A stretch of 64,000 nucleotides of DNA from Roseiflexus sp. RS-1 (GTDB lineage: Bacteria; Chloroflexota; Chloroflexia; Chloroflexales; Roseiflexaceae): positions 2,976,001 through 3,040,000 of the forward strand of contig NC_009523.1 in NCBI RefSeq assembly GCF_000016665.1, in the 5' to 3' direction. How positions within the stretch are numbered: the first letter of the stretch is position 1; each line of letters begins with the position of its first letter. A model generated the notes under the pieces. It was not told the origin of the DNA. It saw only the letters and a list, made by a program, of their open reading frames with translations, and did not search any database. A program made the position numbers and the translations under genes. Positions 1 to 7,598 of this stretch are shown here, piece after piece.

Positions 1-180
1 GAGACCGTCAACCAGCGTATCGCGTTCTTCGGCTGAGATGACGCCGACGCGGGCAAGTTGACGCGCCCAGGCAATACTGCCGCGAATGTCTTCGCGCCAC
101 ATACGCCGATCAAACGAAAACGAATTGTTGAACTGCGCCATGAGCGCGTCTACCTGTTCGTTAAAGCGACCGCCCCACAT
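1..180 (-). CDS. argH: Argininosuccinate lyase, N-terminal part (runs off the left edge)
   Basis: Sixty codons read on the minus strand from ATG at 178-180 to the window edge. The product begins MWGGRFNEQVDALMAQFNNS, the typical start of argininosuccinate lyase, which splits argininosuccinate into arginine and fumarate in the cytosol. An AAGGAG-like ribosome site lies just upstream (about 187-193). argF lies nearby on the other strand, so arginine genes cluster here, but they are transcribed apart and a Uma2 gene sits between them. Family assignment rests only on the N-terminus; the catalytic parts lie outside the window. Confidence 0.85.
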   Translation of the reverse strand, partial: MWGGRFNEQVDALMAQFNNSFSFDRRMWREDIRGSIAWARQLARVGVISAEERDTLVDGL

Positions 181-194
181 GCTGTGCTCCTTGC

Positions 195-257
195 TGAGAA
201 CCAGGAACCAGGAACCGAGAACCGGGAACCGGGAACCGGGAACTGAGAACCGGGAAC
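195..257. repeat. TGAGAAC-type heptamer array, 9 units
   Basis: Nine uninterrupted 7-bp units with consensus [TC][GA]RGAAC on the plus strand, ending 14 bases before the argH start codon. The same family recurs at 44977-45067, 45962-46010 and 50416-50506. The rest of 181-450 holds no gene that I can support. Confidence 0.9.
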
Positions 258-450
258 CATAGTACACGAAATAAAGATCAGGCGCACAGCAGGCGGTAAG
301 CGGCAAAAGGTGCGGTTTCCGGTGCATGTTATTCCGACGGCACAGACGCGCCCATCTTTTTGTAAGGTGTGCTTCACAGGATACATGGCTTGACAAAGCC
401 GCAAAACCCCTGATGTTCGACCCGTGCCCTCACCCCCGACTCTGGCTCTG

Positions 451-459
451 TGGTACAAT
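451..459 (+). promoter_or_regulatory. Extended -10 promoter for the Uma2 gene
   Basis: TGGTACAAT is an extended -10 element (TG-n-TACAAT) about 50 bases before the chosen start. No convincing -35 is visible. A start codon further upstream (424) would lie before this box, which argues for the 511 start. Confidence 0.5.
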
Positions 460-510
460 GCGTATATCATCGACAGGAGTAGTCGCATCCGCATTCGAGA
501 GTGCACGGTG

Positions 511-1128
511 ATGCTCGTTTCGCACCATTCAACGATCACCACTTCCCAGGAAGAACTCGACGCCCTGGTGTGCAGTGCTGCACCGCGCCAGGGCCAATGG
601 CGCGAGGAGGATTATCTGTGGTTGAGCGGTCATGCAAGCGCTCTGATCGAATTCACCGATGGATATATCGAAGTTCTACCGATGCCGACCGATCGTCATC
701 AATCGATCCTCCTCTTTCTCTACCGGCTGTTCTTCGCTGCAATTGAACGTCAGGGCGGTAAAGTGCTGGTTGCGCCATTGCGTCTCCGCATTCGTCCGGG
801 GAAGTACCGTGAACCTGATCTGCTGCTGGTGCGTTCAGCACGTGATACGCGCCGTCAGGAACAGTTCTGGACCGGCGCCGATCTCGTGCTGGAAGTCGTG
901 AGTCATGAGAAGCCTGAGCGCGATCTGGTCGAAAAACGCAGCGATTATGCCGAAGGCGGGATCCCTGAATACTGGATCGTCAATCCGCTCAACGAGACCA
1001 TCACAGTCTTACATCTGTCGGGTGATGTCTACAGCGAACACGGAACGTTTGCGCGCGGCGCGCAGGCGACATCGGCGTTGCTGGAGGGTTTCGCCGTCAG
1101 CGTTGACACTGTCTTTGATGCAGAATAG
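511..1128 (+). CDS. Uma2 family endonuclease-like protein (DUF820)
   Basis: A 205-residue protein of the Uma2/DUF820 family, whose fold is that of PD-(D/E)XK nucleases. Visible family signatures are IEFTDGYIEVLPMPTDRHQ, the EPDLLLV strand carrying the metal-binding Asp, and LVLEVVS carrying the second acidic residue, followed by the YAEGGIPEYWIV segment. Members are abundant in Chloroflexota and Cyanobacteria and their cellular role is mostly unknown. The start at 511 was preferred over 424 because the extended -10 at 451-459 lies between them. It ends 12 bases before argF, so the two may be cotranscribed without a functional link. Confidence 0.8.
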   Translation: MLVSHHSTITTSQEELDALVCSAAPRQGQWREEDYLWLSGHASALIEFTDGYIEVLPMPTDRHQSILLFLYRLFFAAIERQGGKVLVAPLRLRIRPGKYREPDLLLVRSARDTRRQEQFWTGADLVLEVVSHEKPERDLVEKRSDYAEGGIPEYWIVNPLNETITVLHLSGDVYSEHGTFARGAQATSALLEGFAVSVDTVFDAE

Positions 1129-1140
1129 ACGAGGAACGAC

Positions 1141-2082
1141 ATGGTCAGGCACTTTCTTTCCGCCGCCGATCTGACCCGTACCGAGGCAGAAGCGCTGCTG
1201 GATCGCGCACAGGCGCTCAAGGCGGAATGGCGGAACGGCGGGCACGCACGCGACGCAAACGGGGCGCTGCCGTTGCAGGGCAAGACGCTGGCGCTGGTGT
1301 TCGAGAAGCCCTCACTGCGCACACGTGTCGCCTTTGAAGCCGGCATGACCCAGCTCGGCGGGCACGGCAGTTATCTGTCGGCAAACGACATCGATATGGG
1401 CGGGCGCGAGAGCGTTCCTGACGTGGCGCGCAATCTGAGCCGCTGGGTGCATGCCATTGCAGCGCGGGTCTTCCGGCATGCGACAGTCGAAACCCTGGCA
1501 CGCTATGCAACTGTACCGGTCATTAATGCGCTCTCTGATCGTGAACATCCCTGCCAGGCGCTGGCGGACATGCTGACGCTGCGTGAACATTACGGGCGAC
1601 TTGCAGGACTGACGCTGGCGTATGTCGGCGATGGGAACAATGTTGCTCATTCCCTTATGCTGCTGGGCGCCACTCTGGGGATGAACATCCGGATCGGCTG
1701 CCCGCCTGACTATCGCCCTGATCCTGAGATTCTGACGCTCGCCGAACGGCTTGCTGCCGAACACAACGCTTCGATCTGGATCACACCCTCGCCGGTTGAA
1801 GCCGTCGAGGGCGCAGACGCGGTCTATACCGATGTATGGGCGTCGATGGGGCAGGAACACGAAGCAGCGCGACGACGACCAATCTTCCAACCCTACCAGG
1901 TCAATGCCTTGCTGATGACCCATGCTCGTTCGGGGGCGTTGTTTATGCATTGTCTTCCGGCGCACCGCGGCGAAGAAGTTACTGCTGATGTCATCGATGG
2001 TTCGCAATCGGTGGTGTTCGAGCAGGCGGAGAACCGGTTGCACGTTCAGAAGGCGCTGATTCTGACCCTGCTTGGCTTGTAG
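1141..2082 (+). CDS. argF: Ornithine carbamoyltransferase
   Basis: A 313-residue transcarbamylase that makes citrulline from ornithine and carbamoyl phosphate in arginine synthesis. The carbamoyl-phosphate loop reads FEKPSLRTRVAFE (SLRTR where many enzymes have STRTR). The HPCQALADM motif, the ornithine-type SMGQE loop and the FMHCLPAHRGEE motif with the catalytic Cys are all present. Length is normal. It begins 12 bases after the Uma2 gene and is followed after 9 bases by a TrkA-type gene. Confidence 0.95.
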   Translation: MVRHFLSAADLTRTEAEALLDRAQALKAEWRNGGHARDANGALPLQGKTLALVFEKPSLRTRVAFEAGMTQLGGHGSYLSANDIDMGGRESVPDVARNLSRWVHAIAARVFRHATVETLARYATVPVINALSDREHPCQALADMLTLREHYGRLAGLTLAYVGDGNNVAHSLMLLGATLGMNIRIGCPPDYRPDPEILTLAERLAAEHNASIWITPSPVEAVEGADAVYTDVWASMGQEHEAARRRPIFQPYQVNALLMTHARSGALFMHCLPAHRGEEVTADVIDGSQSVVFEQAENRLHVQKALILTLLGL

Positions 2083-2091
2083 AGGTGGCAT

Positions 2092-2736
2092 ATGCATCTG
2101 ATCGTCGTCGGATGCGGTCGCGTTGGATGTCTGCTGGCGCAGCAGATGGTCGCCGAAGGGCATTCAGTTTCGGTCATCGATAAGAATCCGCAAGCGTTCA
2201 AGCGCCTCGGGCGTGAGTTCCGCGGGCAAACCGTGCTGGGCGTCGGGTTCGATCGCGATACGCTGCGTGAGGCGGGCGTTGAGCGCGCTGATGCGCTTGC
2301 AGCCGTAACCAACGGCGACAATTCGAATTACATTACCGCAACCGTCGCCCGTGATGTCTTTCGTGTGCCGAATGTGGTAGCGCGCATTTACGATCCTCAG
2401 CGTGAGGCGATCTACCGCGAGCTGGGCATTCGCACCATCAGTTCGACAAGTTGGGCCGTCCATACGATCCGCCGGATCCTGCATGGTGATGAGACCGTGT
2501 CGTCGATCCAGTTTGGCAGCGGTGAGGTGGAGATCGCAGAGGTGACCATTACCGGACGGTTGGTAGGGCATTTTGTGCGCGATCTGTCGGTGCCGGGTGA
2601 AATGATGCCGGTTGCCATTGTGCGGCGCGGGCGTGCTTTTCTGCCTACGCCAGGAGTATTGCTCGAAGAAGGGGATGTCGTGCATATTGCAGTTCTGGCG
2701 ACAGCAACGAGCCTGCTCGAATCGATGATTCAGTGA
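2092..2736 (+). CDS. TrkA/KTN-RCK family protein (first of a tandem pair)
   Basis: A 214-residue protein with an N-terminal Rossmann fold opening with VVGCGRVGCLLAQ (GxGxxG) and a C-terminal TrkA-C-like domain from about residue 135. Such proteins bind NAD(H) or nucleotides on the cytosolic face and gate Trk/Ktr potassium transporters. The fold and length (one KTN plus one RCK-C unit) are clear; the partner channel is not in the window. It is the first of two related genes followed by corA, with spacings of 19 and 1 base, suggesting a cation-homeostasis operon. Confidence 0.88.
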   Translation: MHLIVVGCGRVGCLLAQQMVAEGHSVSVIDKNPQAFKRLGREFRGQTVLGVGFDRDTLREAGVERADALAAVTNGDNSNYITATVARDVFRVPNVVARIYDPQREAIYRELGIRTISSTSWAVHTIRRILHGDETVSSIQFGSGEVEIAEVTITGRLVGHFVRDLSVPGEMMPVAIVRRGRAFLPTPGVLLEEGDVVHIAVLATATSLLESMIQ

Positions 2737-2755
2737 TGTACGGAATACCAGCGAC

Positions 2756-3418
2756 ATGAATGTGATTATTGTCGGCGGCGGCAAAATCGGGCGCAACCTG
2801 GCAATGTTTCTGACGGCTGAAGGGCGTCACGCGATCACATTGGTCGAAAAACAGGAACAGGTGGCGCATTCGCTGATGCGCATGCTCCCCGATATCCGGG
2901 TGATCGAAGGGGATGGGTGTGATCCTTCGGTGCTGCGCGATGCGGGCGCGGAGTTTGCCGATGCAGTTGCAGCGGTCACCGGCGACGACGAGGATAATCT
3001 GGTCATCGCGGTGCTGTGCAAGCGCGAGTTCCGCGTGGGTCGCGTTGCAGCACGGATCAATAATCCAAAGAACGCCTGGCTGTTCACCCGCCGCATGGGG
3101 GTTGACCTGCCGATCGATACGGCGCAGACGATCGGACGCGGGCTGGAGGCGGATATCAATCTCGGGGCGATTGTTCAGTTGACCCGCCTGCGTGAGGGGC
3201 GAATCTCACTCATCGAGTTTACCGTTTCCGCTGAGTCGAGCGCGGTCGGAAAGAATGTTGCGTCGCTGCATTTGCCCCCCGATTGTCTGCTGACCGCGAT
3301 CCTGCGCGGTGACGACGTCATTCTGCCGTCAGGCGAAACCGTCATCCAGGCGGGGGATCAGGTGATTGCCCTGGCATATCGTGACCGCGAGGCGGCGCTG
3401 TCGGAGCGGTTCCAGTAA
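2756..3418 (+). CDS. TrkA/KTN-RCK family protein (second of the pair)
   Basis: A 220-residue paralogue of the gene just upstream. It begins with the Rossmann motif IIVGGGKIGRNLA and has an acidic residue at the end of strand 2 (VEKQ), as in NAD-binding TrkA domains, then GDGCDPSVL. The C-terminal half (from about residue 140) resembles a TrkA-C domain. Two separate half-length proteins may together do what a four-domain TrkA does in one chain; this is inference. Its TAA stop is one base before the corA start, so the two are probably translationally coupled. Confidence 0.88.
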   Translation: MNVIIVGGGKIGRNLAMFLTAEGRHAITLVEKQEQVAHSLMRMLPDIRVIEGDGCDPSVLRDAGAEFADAVAAVTGDDEDNLVIAVLCKREFRVGRVAARINNPKNAWLFTRRMGVDLPIDTAQTIGRGLEADINLGAIVQLTRLREGRISLIEFTVSAESSAVGKNVASLHLPPDCLLTAILRGDDVILPSGETVIQAGDQVIALAYRDREAALSERFQ

Positions 3419-3419
3419 T

Positions 3420-4439
3420 ATGGCGCGTCTGATTCGCAATACTCGACAGCAGGCTGCGCCACGCGCGGCTGTTCGCCATCTCATCGTCTGTCAGCATGAT
3501 GGGCGCTTCGACAGCACGGTTGAACCCGCAGCGATCAGCGATCTGATCCAGCAGAAGGATCAGATTGTCTGGGTCGATCTGCAGCATCCGCGCCCGGAGG
3601 ATCTGGCGCTGCTCTCTGAGGAGTTTGGCTTCCATCCGCTGGCGATTGAGGATGCAACCCACTTCCACGAGCGACCCAAGATCGACGCATATGACCGGTA
3701 CTATTTCCTGGTCTTCTACGCATTGCAGTATGATGTCGAACAACGGCGGGTGTCGTCTCAGCAGGTGAGTCTGTTCATTGGATCGAACTATCTGGTGTGC
3801 ATCCATCAAGAGCCAATCGCGGCCATCGATGAAACTATCCGCCGCTGGCAGCGGTATGAGCATGATTTTGGCGAGGACGTTTCTGAACTGCTCTACCACC
3901 TGCTCGATACCATCGTCGATGAGTATTTTCCGGTGCTGGACGAACTGATCGAGCGTGTGGAAGAAGTTGAGGCGCAGATCTTCGATCATTTCCGTCCCGA
4001 ATCGCTCCAGGAAATCTTTACACTCAAACGTGAACTGTTGCTGATGCGCAAGATTGTGGCGTCTGAACGCGATGTGCTCAATGTGCTGATCCGGCGCGAA
4101 GCGCCGATCTATCCGCGTGAAATGACTGCGTATTTTCAGGATGTCTACGATCACCTGATCCGGATAACAGACAGTATCGACACCTACCGTGATCTCCTGT
4201 CCAGCGCACTCGATGCGTTTCTGTCGATCCAGTCCAACCAACTCAACGAGGTGGTGAAAACGCTGACCATTGCGTCGATCATCCTGATGTCGGCGGCGCT
4301 CGTCGCCGGGATCTACGGCATGAACTTCGATGTTATGCCCGAGTTGCGCTGGCCCTGGGGCTATCCCTTCGCCCTTGGCTTGATGGCAGCGATCAGTCTG
4401 ATCCTGATCGCCATTTTCAAACGGCGAGGTTGGTTGTAA
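3420..4439 (+). CDS. corA: CorA family magnesium/divalent cation transporter
   Basis: A 339-residue CorA-type channel: long soluble N-terminal domain, extended helices around residues 150-280, then two C-terminal transmembrane segments. The first ends in the diagnostic YGMNF motif, followed by an MPEL-type loop. It would form a pentamer moving Mg2+ (or Co2+/Ni2+) across the cytoplasmic membrane. The open frame extends upstream to 3366, but ATG at 3420 gives one-base spacing to the preceding TrkA stop and is the likely start. The KRRGWL tail is typical of the family. Confidence 0.92.
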   Translation: MARLIRNTRQQAAPRAAVRHLIVCQHDGRFDSTVEPAAISDLIQQKDQIVWVDLQHPRPEDLALLSEEFGFHPLAIEDATHFHERPKIDAYDRYYFLVFYALQYDVEQRRVSSQQVSLFIGSNYLVCIHQEPIAAIDETIRRWQRYEHDFGEDVSELLYHLLDTIVDEYFPVLDELIERVEEVEAQIFDHFRPESLQEIFTLKRELLLMRKIVASERDVLNVLIRREAPIYPREMTAYFQDVYDHLIRITDSIDTYRDLLSSALDAFLSIQSNQLNEVVKTLTIASIILMSAALVAGIYGMNFDVMPELRWPWGYPFALGLMAAISLILIAIFKRRGWL

Positions 4440-4448
4440 CGACGGTCG

Positions 4449-4462
4449 GTTCTCAGTTCTCG
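4449..4462. repeat. Two-unit GAGAAC heptamer (inverted orientation)
   Basis: GTTCTCA GTTCTCG is two units of the heptamer family, here on the minus strand, in the 37-base gap between the corA stop and the next start. It may be a minimal seed of the larger arrays elsewhere in the window. Confidence 0.55.
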
Positions 4463-4476
4463 GTCGGAGGTGGAAC

Positions 4477-5331
4477 ATGGATATTCGTCCATCCCCAATC
4501 GCCGGGAGTTGGTACCCTTCAAATCCTGCGCACCTGCAACACGAGATTGATCGTTACCTGGCTCAGGCGGAACCGCCAGTGCTACCGGGAAAGGTATGGG
4601 GAGTGCTGGCGCCGCATGCCGGCGTGCGCTACTCAGGTCCGATCGCTGCGTGGGCTTTCGCCTGTGTACGCGGCAGAACACCGGAGATTATCGTCATCGC
4701 ATCACCCTGGCACCGCGGTGGACCAACGCCACTGATCACTACCGGACACACCGCCTACGAAACGCCGCTTGGCATCGTTCCTGTCGATAACAATGCCATT
4801 GCGCAACTCGACGAGGCGCTGCGACGACGGGCGGGGTTTGGTCTGACGCCGCGCCGCCACGATGATGAACACGCGGTCGAGATCGAACTGCCGTTTCTCC
4901 AGCGCGTGTTCGGTTCGTTTTGGTTGCTGCCGGTAATGCTGGCGGATCAGAGCGCCGTTACCTCGGCTGCGCTCGGCGCTGCGCTGGCGGAAACGCTGCG
5001 TGGGCGGGATGCGCTTCTCGTCGCCAGTTCCGATCTGTCGCACTATGAACCGGAACCGGTGGCGCGTCGCCTCGATGCCGGGTTGCTGCGGCGAGTTGAA
5101 GCCTTCGATCCGGATGCCGTCATTGCTGCTGAGGCGGAAGGGGTCGGATATGCGTGCGGCAGTGGCGCGATAGCGGCTGTCCTGTGGGCATGCCGCGAAC
5201 TGGGCGCGAACCGGGTGACTATCCTGCGCTACGGCACATCCGGCGATGTTGAACGCGCAGCGCCGTGGGTCGTCGGATATGGGGCGGCGGCTATCTGGCA
5301 GGCGGCATACAGCGAAGTGCAGAACAGGTGA
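4477..5331 (+). CDS. amrB: AmmeMemoRadiSam system protein B (MEMO1 family)
   Basis: A 284-residue MEMO1-like protein, related to nonheme-iron dioxygenase subunits. Hallmarks are LAPHAGVRYSG (His47), SPWHRGG (His79), the DDEHAVEIELPFLQ segment, SSDLSHY, and a late CGSGAI with the Cys that in MEMO1 joins two His residues at the metal site. Family knowledge: MEMO genes co-occur with AMMECR1 and a radical-SAM gene, function unresolved in bacteria. The matching radical-SAM gene lies 20 kb away at 25131-26228; no AMMECR1 gene is visible. GGAGGTGG precedes the ATG. Confidence 0.88.
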   Translation: MDIRPSPIAGSWYPSNPAHLQHEIDRYLAQAEPPVLPGKVWGVLAPHAGVRYSGPIAAWAFACVRGRTPEIIVIASPWHRGGPTPLITTGHTAYETPLGIVPVDNNAIAQLDEALRRRAGFGLTPRRHDDEHAVEIELPFLQRVFGSFWLLPVMLADQSAVTSAALGAALAETLRGRDALLVASSDLSHYEPEPVARRLDAGLLRRVEAFDPDAVIAAEAEGVGYACGSGAIAAVLWACRELGANRVTILRYGTSGDVERAAPWVVGYGAAAIWQAAYSEVQNR

Positions 5332-5377
5332 CCGCCGGGATCGCGTGCATCTTGCGCGCAGAACGCTCGCGCACCCT

Positions 5378-5585
5378 GGGGACGCCTGCGCACCCGGCAC
5401 ATGCGGGCGGGGACGCCCCTCACAGGGGCAGGTTTTTTGGGAAGCCGCTGCGTACCATTTCCCGTTGCAGGCATCAGGACGCCCAAATCCCCCCTTGAGA
5501 GCGGGGACGCCTGCGCCCCCGGCACATGCGGGCGGGGACGCCCGCGCGCCCTGGAGATGCCCGCGTGCCCGGCACGCGCACATGG
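5378..5585. repeat. Dispersed GC-rich intergenic repeat, copy 1
   Basis: The 509-base gap after the MEMO gene holds several copies of a GGGACGCC(T/C)GCGC..CCCGGCAC motif and a longer segment around 5427-5510 ending ATCAGGACGCCCAAATCCCCC. The longer segment recurs near 28504-28640 and 52819-52920. No convincing gene is seen in 5332-5840. Confidence 0.7.
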
Positions 5586-5770
5586 TTCAATTCAAATGCA
5601 AAAAGGGTATGTCACCGCAGCAGCGCAGTGTTCACAGAGGAAGATGCCAGAGCGAGTCGCTCTAACGCATCATGTTTCGCCGCGCATACATTTCGTTCTT
5701 GAAGTTCTCTGCGCGCCCGGCGTCTCGGCGGTGCGTTTTTGCAGTAAAGTCAATCATGAGAAGCGCGAAG

Positions 5771-5789
5771 CCCCGCATCGGCGGGGCCT
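5771..5789 (-). terminator. Hairpin downstream of hpf
   Basis: GCCCCGC and GCGGGGC form a 7-bp GC stem around a short loop, some 50 bases beyond the hpf stop codon. Read on the minus strand it is followed by a C/T-rich but not pure T run, so termination there is plausible rather than certain. Confidence 0.5.
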
Positions 5790-5840
5790 GCACGGAGGCG
5801 CGGCGCAATCGATCACGCCGCGCGGGTTATGTGCGTGCTA

Positions 5841-6422
5841 TCAACTGCTGACTTCTGGCACGATCAGACCATAATTGCCATCCTGGCGGCGGTAGAGCAC
5901 ATTCAGTTTGCCAGTGTCCGCATCCTGGAAGATGAAGAAGTTGTGGCCCAGCAGTTCCATCTGCTCTACCGCTTCGTCACTGTACATCGGTTTGACCTGG
6001 AACTCCTTCGTGCGGACGATGCGAGGTCGCTCCTCCTCTTCCTGGGTGTCGGCGAGCGAGGGAGCGGCCAGTTCGGGCAGCGCCTCGACAATCTGCCCGC
6101 CCTGACGGCGCAGTTTTCCTCGCCGCCAGTGTTTATCCTTGTAGCGCTCGATCTGACGCTGGAGCGTATCATACACCTCATCGATCGCGGCGTAGAGTTC
6201 CGGCGCCCGTCGCTCGGCGCGCACCAGAACGCCATGATCACCAACAACCGTCACCTGCACGCGATGGACATTCCCCTCGTTGCGCCGCATTTCTTCCATG
6301 TGCTCGACCGTCACCTGAGCGATCCGGTCGAGATACCGGTCGAGACGTGAGAGTTTTTGCTCAATGTGTTGACGCTGACGCTCCGAGATTTTGCCATTGC
6401 GGCTTTTCACGATCAGGTCCAT
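5841..6422 (-). CDS. hpf: Ribosome hibernation promoting factor, long form
   Basis: A 193-residue long-form HPF/YfiA protein. The N-terminal S30AE domain (about 1-100) contains MDLIVKSRNGKISERQRQHI and a VTVVGDHGVLVRAE strand. An acidic linker follows, then the C-terminal dimerisation domain with VRTKEFQVKPMYSDEAVEQM and the GHNFFIFQD signature. It binds 70S ribosomes and pairs them into inactive 100S particles in starved cells. ATG at 6422 was chosen because AGGAGG sits 5 bases upstream. Confidence 0.95.
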   Translation of the reverse strand: MDLIVKSRNGKISERQRQHIEQKLSRLDRYLDRIAQVTVEHMEEMRRNEGNVHRVQVTVVGDHGVLVRAERRAPELYAAIDEVYDTLQRQIERYKDKHWRRGKLRRQGGQIVEALPELAAPSLADTQEEEERPRIVRTKEFQVKPMYSDEAVEQMELLGHNFFIFQDADTGKLNVLYRRQDGNYGLIVPEVSS

Positions 6423-6500
6423 AACGGCCTCCTGCCTCACTGCCCGCATCAATGACGGGCGGACGACGATAAAGCGGCAACAATGCCACAAAGGATGCAG

Positions 6501-6537
6501 AAAGCCCCCAACCGCCGATCAGGCGGCTGAGGGCTTT
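6501..6537. promoter_or_regulatory. Strong hairpin in the hpf leader region
   Basis: AAAGCCC (6501-6507) pairs with GGGCTTT (6531-6537) and CCGCC pairs with GGCGG inside it. It lies about 80 bases upstream of the hpf start, between it and a candidate -10 at 6675-6680. It may be an attenuator in a long leader or a terminator from an earlier arrangement. No gene is seen in 6423-6776. Confidence 0.45.
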
Positions 6538-6674
6538 GTCTGTCATCAACGAACAACAACAGCGGTATGCGCGTCTCCGTAACCGTGTGGGCCACAAACG
6601 GTATGGATCACGTTTGTCGTCCTTTCCAGGCTACGAATATTCAGCAGAGGCAATAGACTCACAATTGTTATCCC

Positions 6675-6680
6675 ATTGTA
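6675..6680 (-). promoter_or_regulatory. Candidate -10 for hpf
   Basis: TACAAT on the minus strand, about 250 bases before hpf. If used, the hpf transcript would have a long leader carrying the hairpin at 6501-6537. No clear -35 was found. Confidence 0.3.
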
Positions 6681-6776
6681 CTACGCGAACAGGAGCAGTG
6701 CAAGTGCAATGTGTTAAGAGTCGCTAACCTGTGCCACCATTTCGCCTTCGTAACGGTGCGGGCAGCAGCCTGTGGC

Positions 6777-7598
6777 TCATCGTCGCATCACGAGTTGCAT
6801 GATCCTCCAGTACGACACCGGCGCAATGCGCACAAGCAGATCGATCAATCGAGCGTCGGCGCCGATCAGCACCCGCGCCTTTCGTTCTTCAATGCCCCGG
6901 ACGATAGTTTCACCCGCGATCTCCGGCGGGAGTTTCAACAATCTCCGCGCTCGCGCCATCCCCTGCGCGAATTCCTCGTCCGAAAGTGTTGCAGGGCGGC
7001 GCGCATGTCGGGAAATGGACGTCGCCACGCCAGCCGGAATAACGACGGTGACGCCAACCGACGTATGCGCCAGTTCGTGGCGCAGCGCCTCGGAGAAACC
7101 GCGCACTGCGAATTTGCTCGCTGCATACGCTGCCTGCCCCGCCGGAGCAACCAACCCATACACGCTCGATACATTGACCAGGCGAGCATCATCGCTCGCT
7201 TTCAGGAGCGGCAGAAACGCGCGTGTCATGCGCACCAGACCATGCACGTTAATACCGAACAGCCACTCGAAGTCGGCGGCGCTGACCTGCTCGAACGTTC
7301 CCCACACGGCGACGCCAGCGCTGTTGACCAGCACATCGACGCTGGCGTGGATGTGACATACCGCATCGGGAAGCGCTGCGACCGCTGCCGCATCAGCTAC
7401 ATCCAGGCGGTGACAACTGACGCGCACGCCGTGGGTCGCAACCAGCGCCGCAGTGTGCTCCAGTCCCGCCTGGTTGATATCTACCAGGGCAAGATGGCAA
7501 CGCCGCCGCGCCAGCGACACAGCGACGGCTCTCCCGATGCCGCTCGCTGCGCCAGTGACGACTGCTGTCCGATCCGCAAGACGCATTCGTTGCGCCAC
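6777..7598 (-). CDS. Short-chain dehydrogenase/reductase
   Basis: A 273-residue classical SDR using NAD(P)H. The cofactor loop is TGAASGIG, followed by NSAG, and the catalytic Ser, Tyr and Lys are in NVSSVYG and AAYAASKFAVRG. A GTG start at 7598 is proposed: its first base lies within TAGTG, overlapping the stop of the upstream monooxygenase, and GGAGG sits 7 bases before it. An ATG four codons later lacks such a site. Coupling to a Baeyer-Villiger-type enzyme suggests the pair oxidises an alcohol or ketone; the substrate is unknown. Confidence 0.9.
   Translation of the reverse strand: MAQRMRLADRTAVVTGAASGIGRAVAVSLARRRCHLALVDINQAGLEHTAALVATHGVRVSCHRLDVADAAAVAALPDAVCHIHASVDVLVNSAGVAVWGTFEQVSAADFEWLFGINVHGLVRMTRAFLPLLKASDDARLVNVSSVYGLVAPAGQAAYAASKFAVRGFSEALRHELAHTSVGVTVVIPAGVATSISRHARRPATLSDEEFAQGMARARRLLKLPPEIAGETIVRGIEERKARVLIGADARLIDLLVRIAPVSYWRIMQLVMRR

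Noticed and set aside
424-510. Longer N-terminus for the Uma2 protein
   Set aside because: The promoter box lies inside this stretch and the family starts near residue 30 of the long frame.
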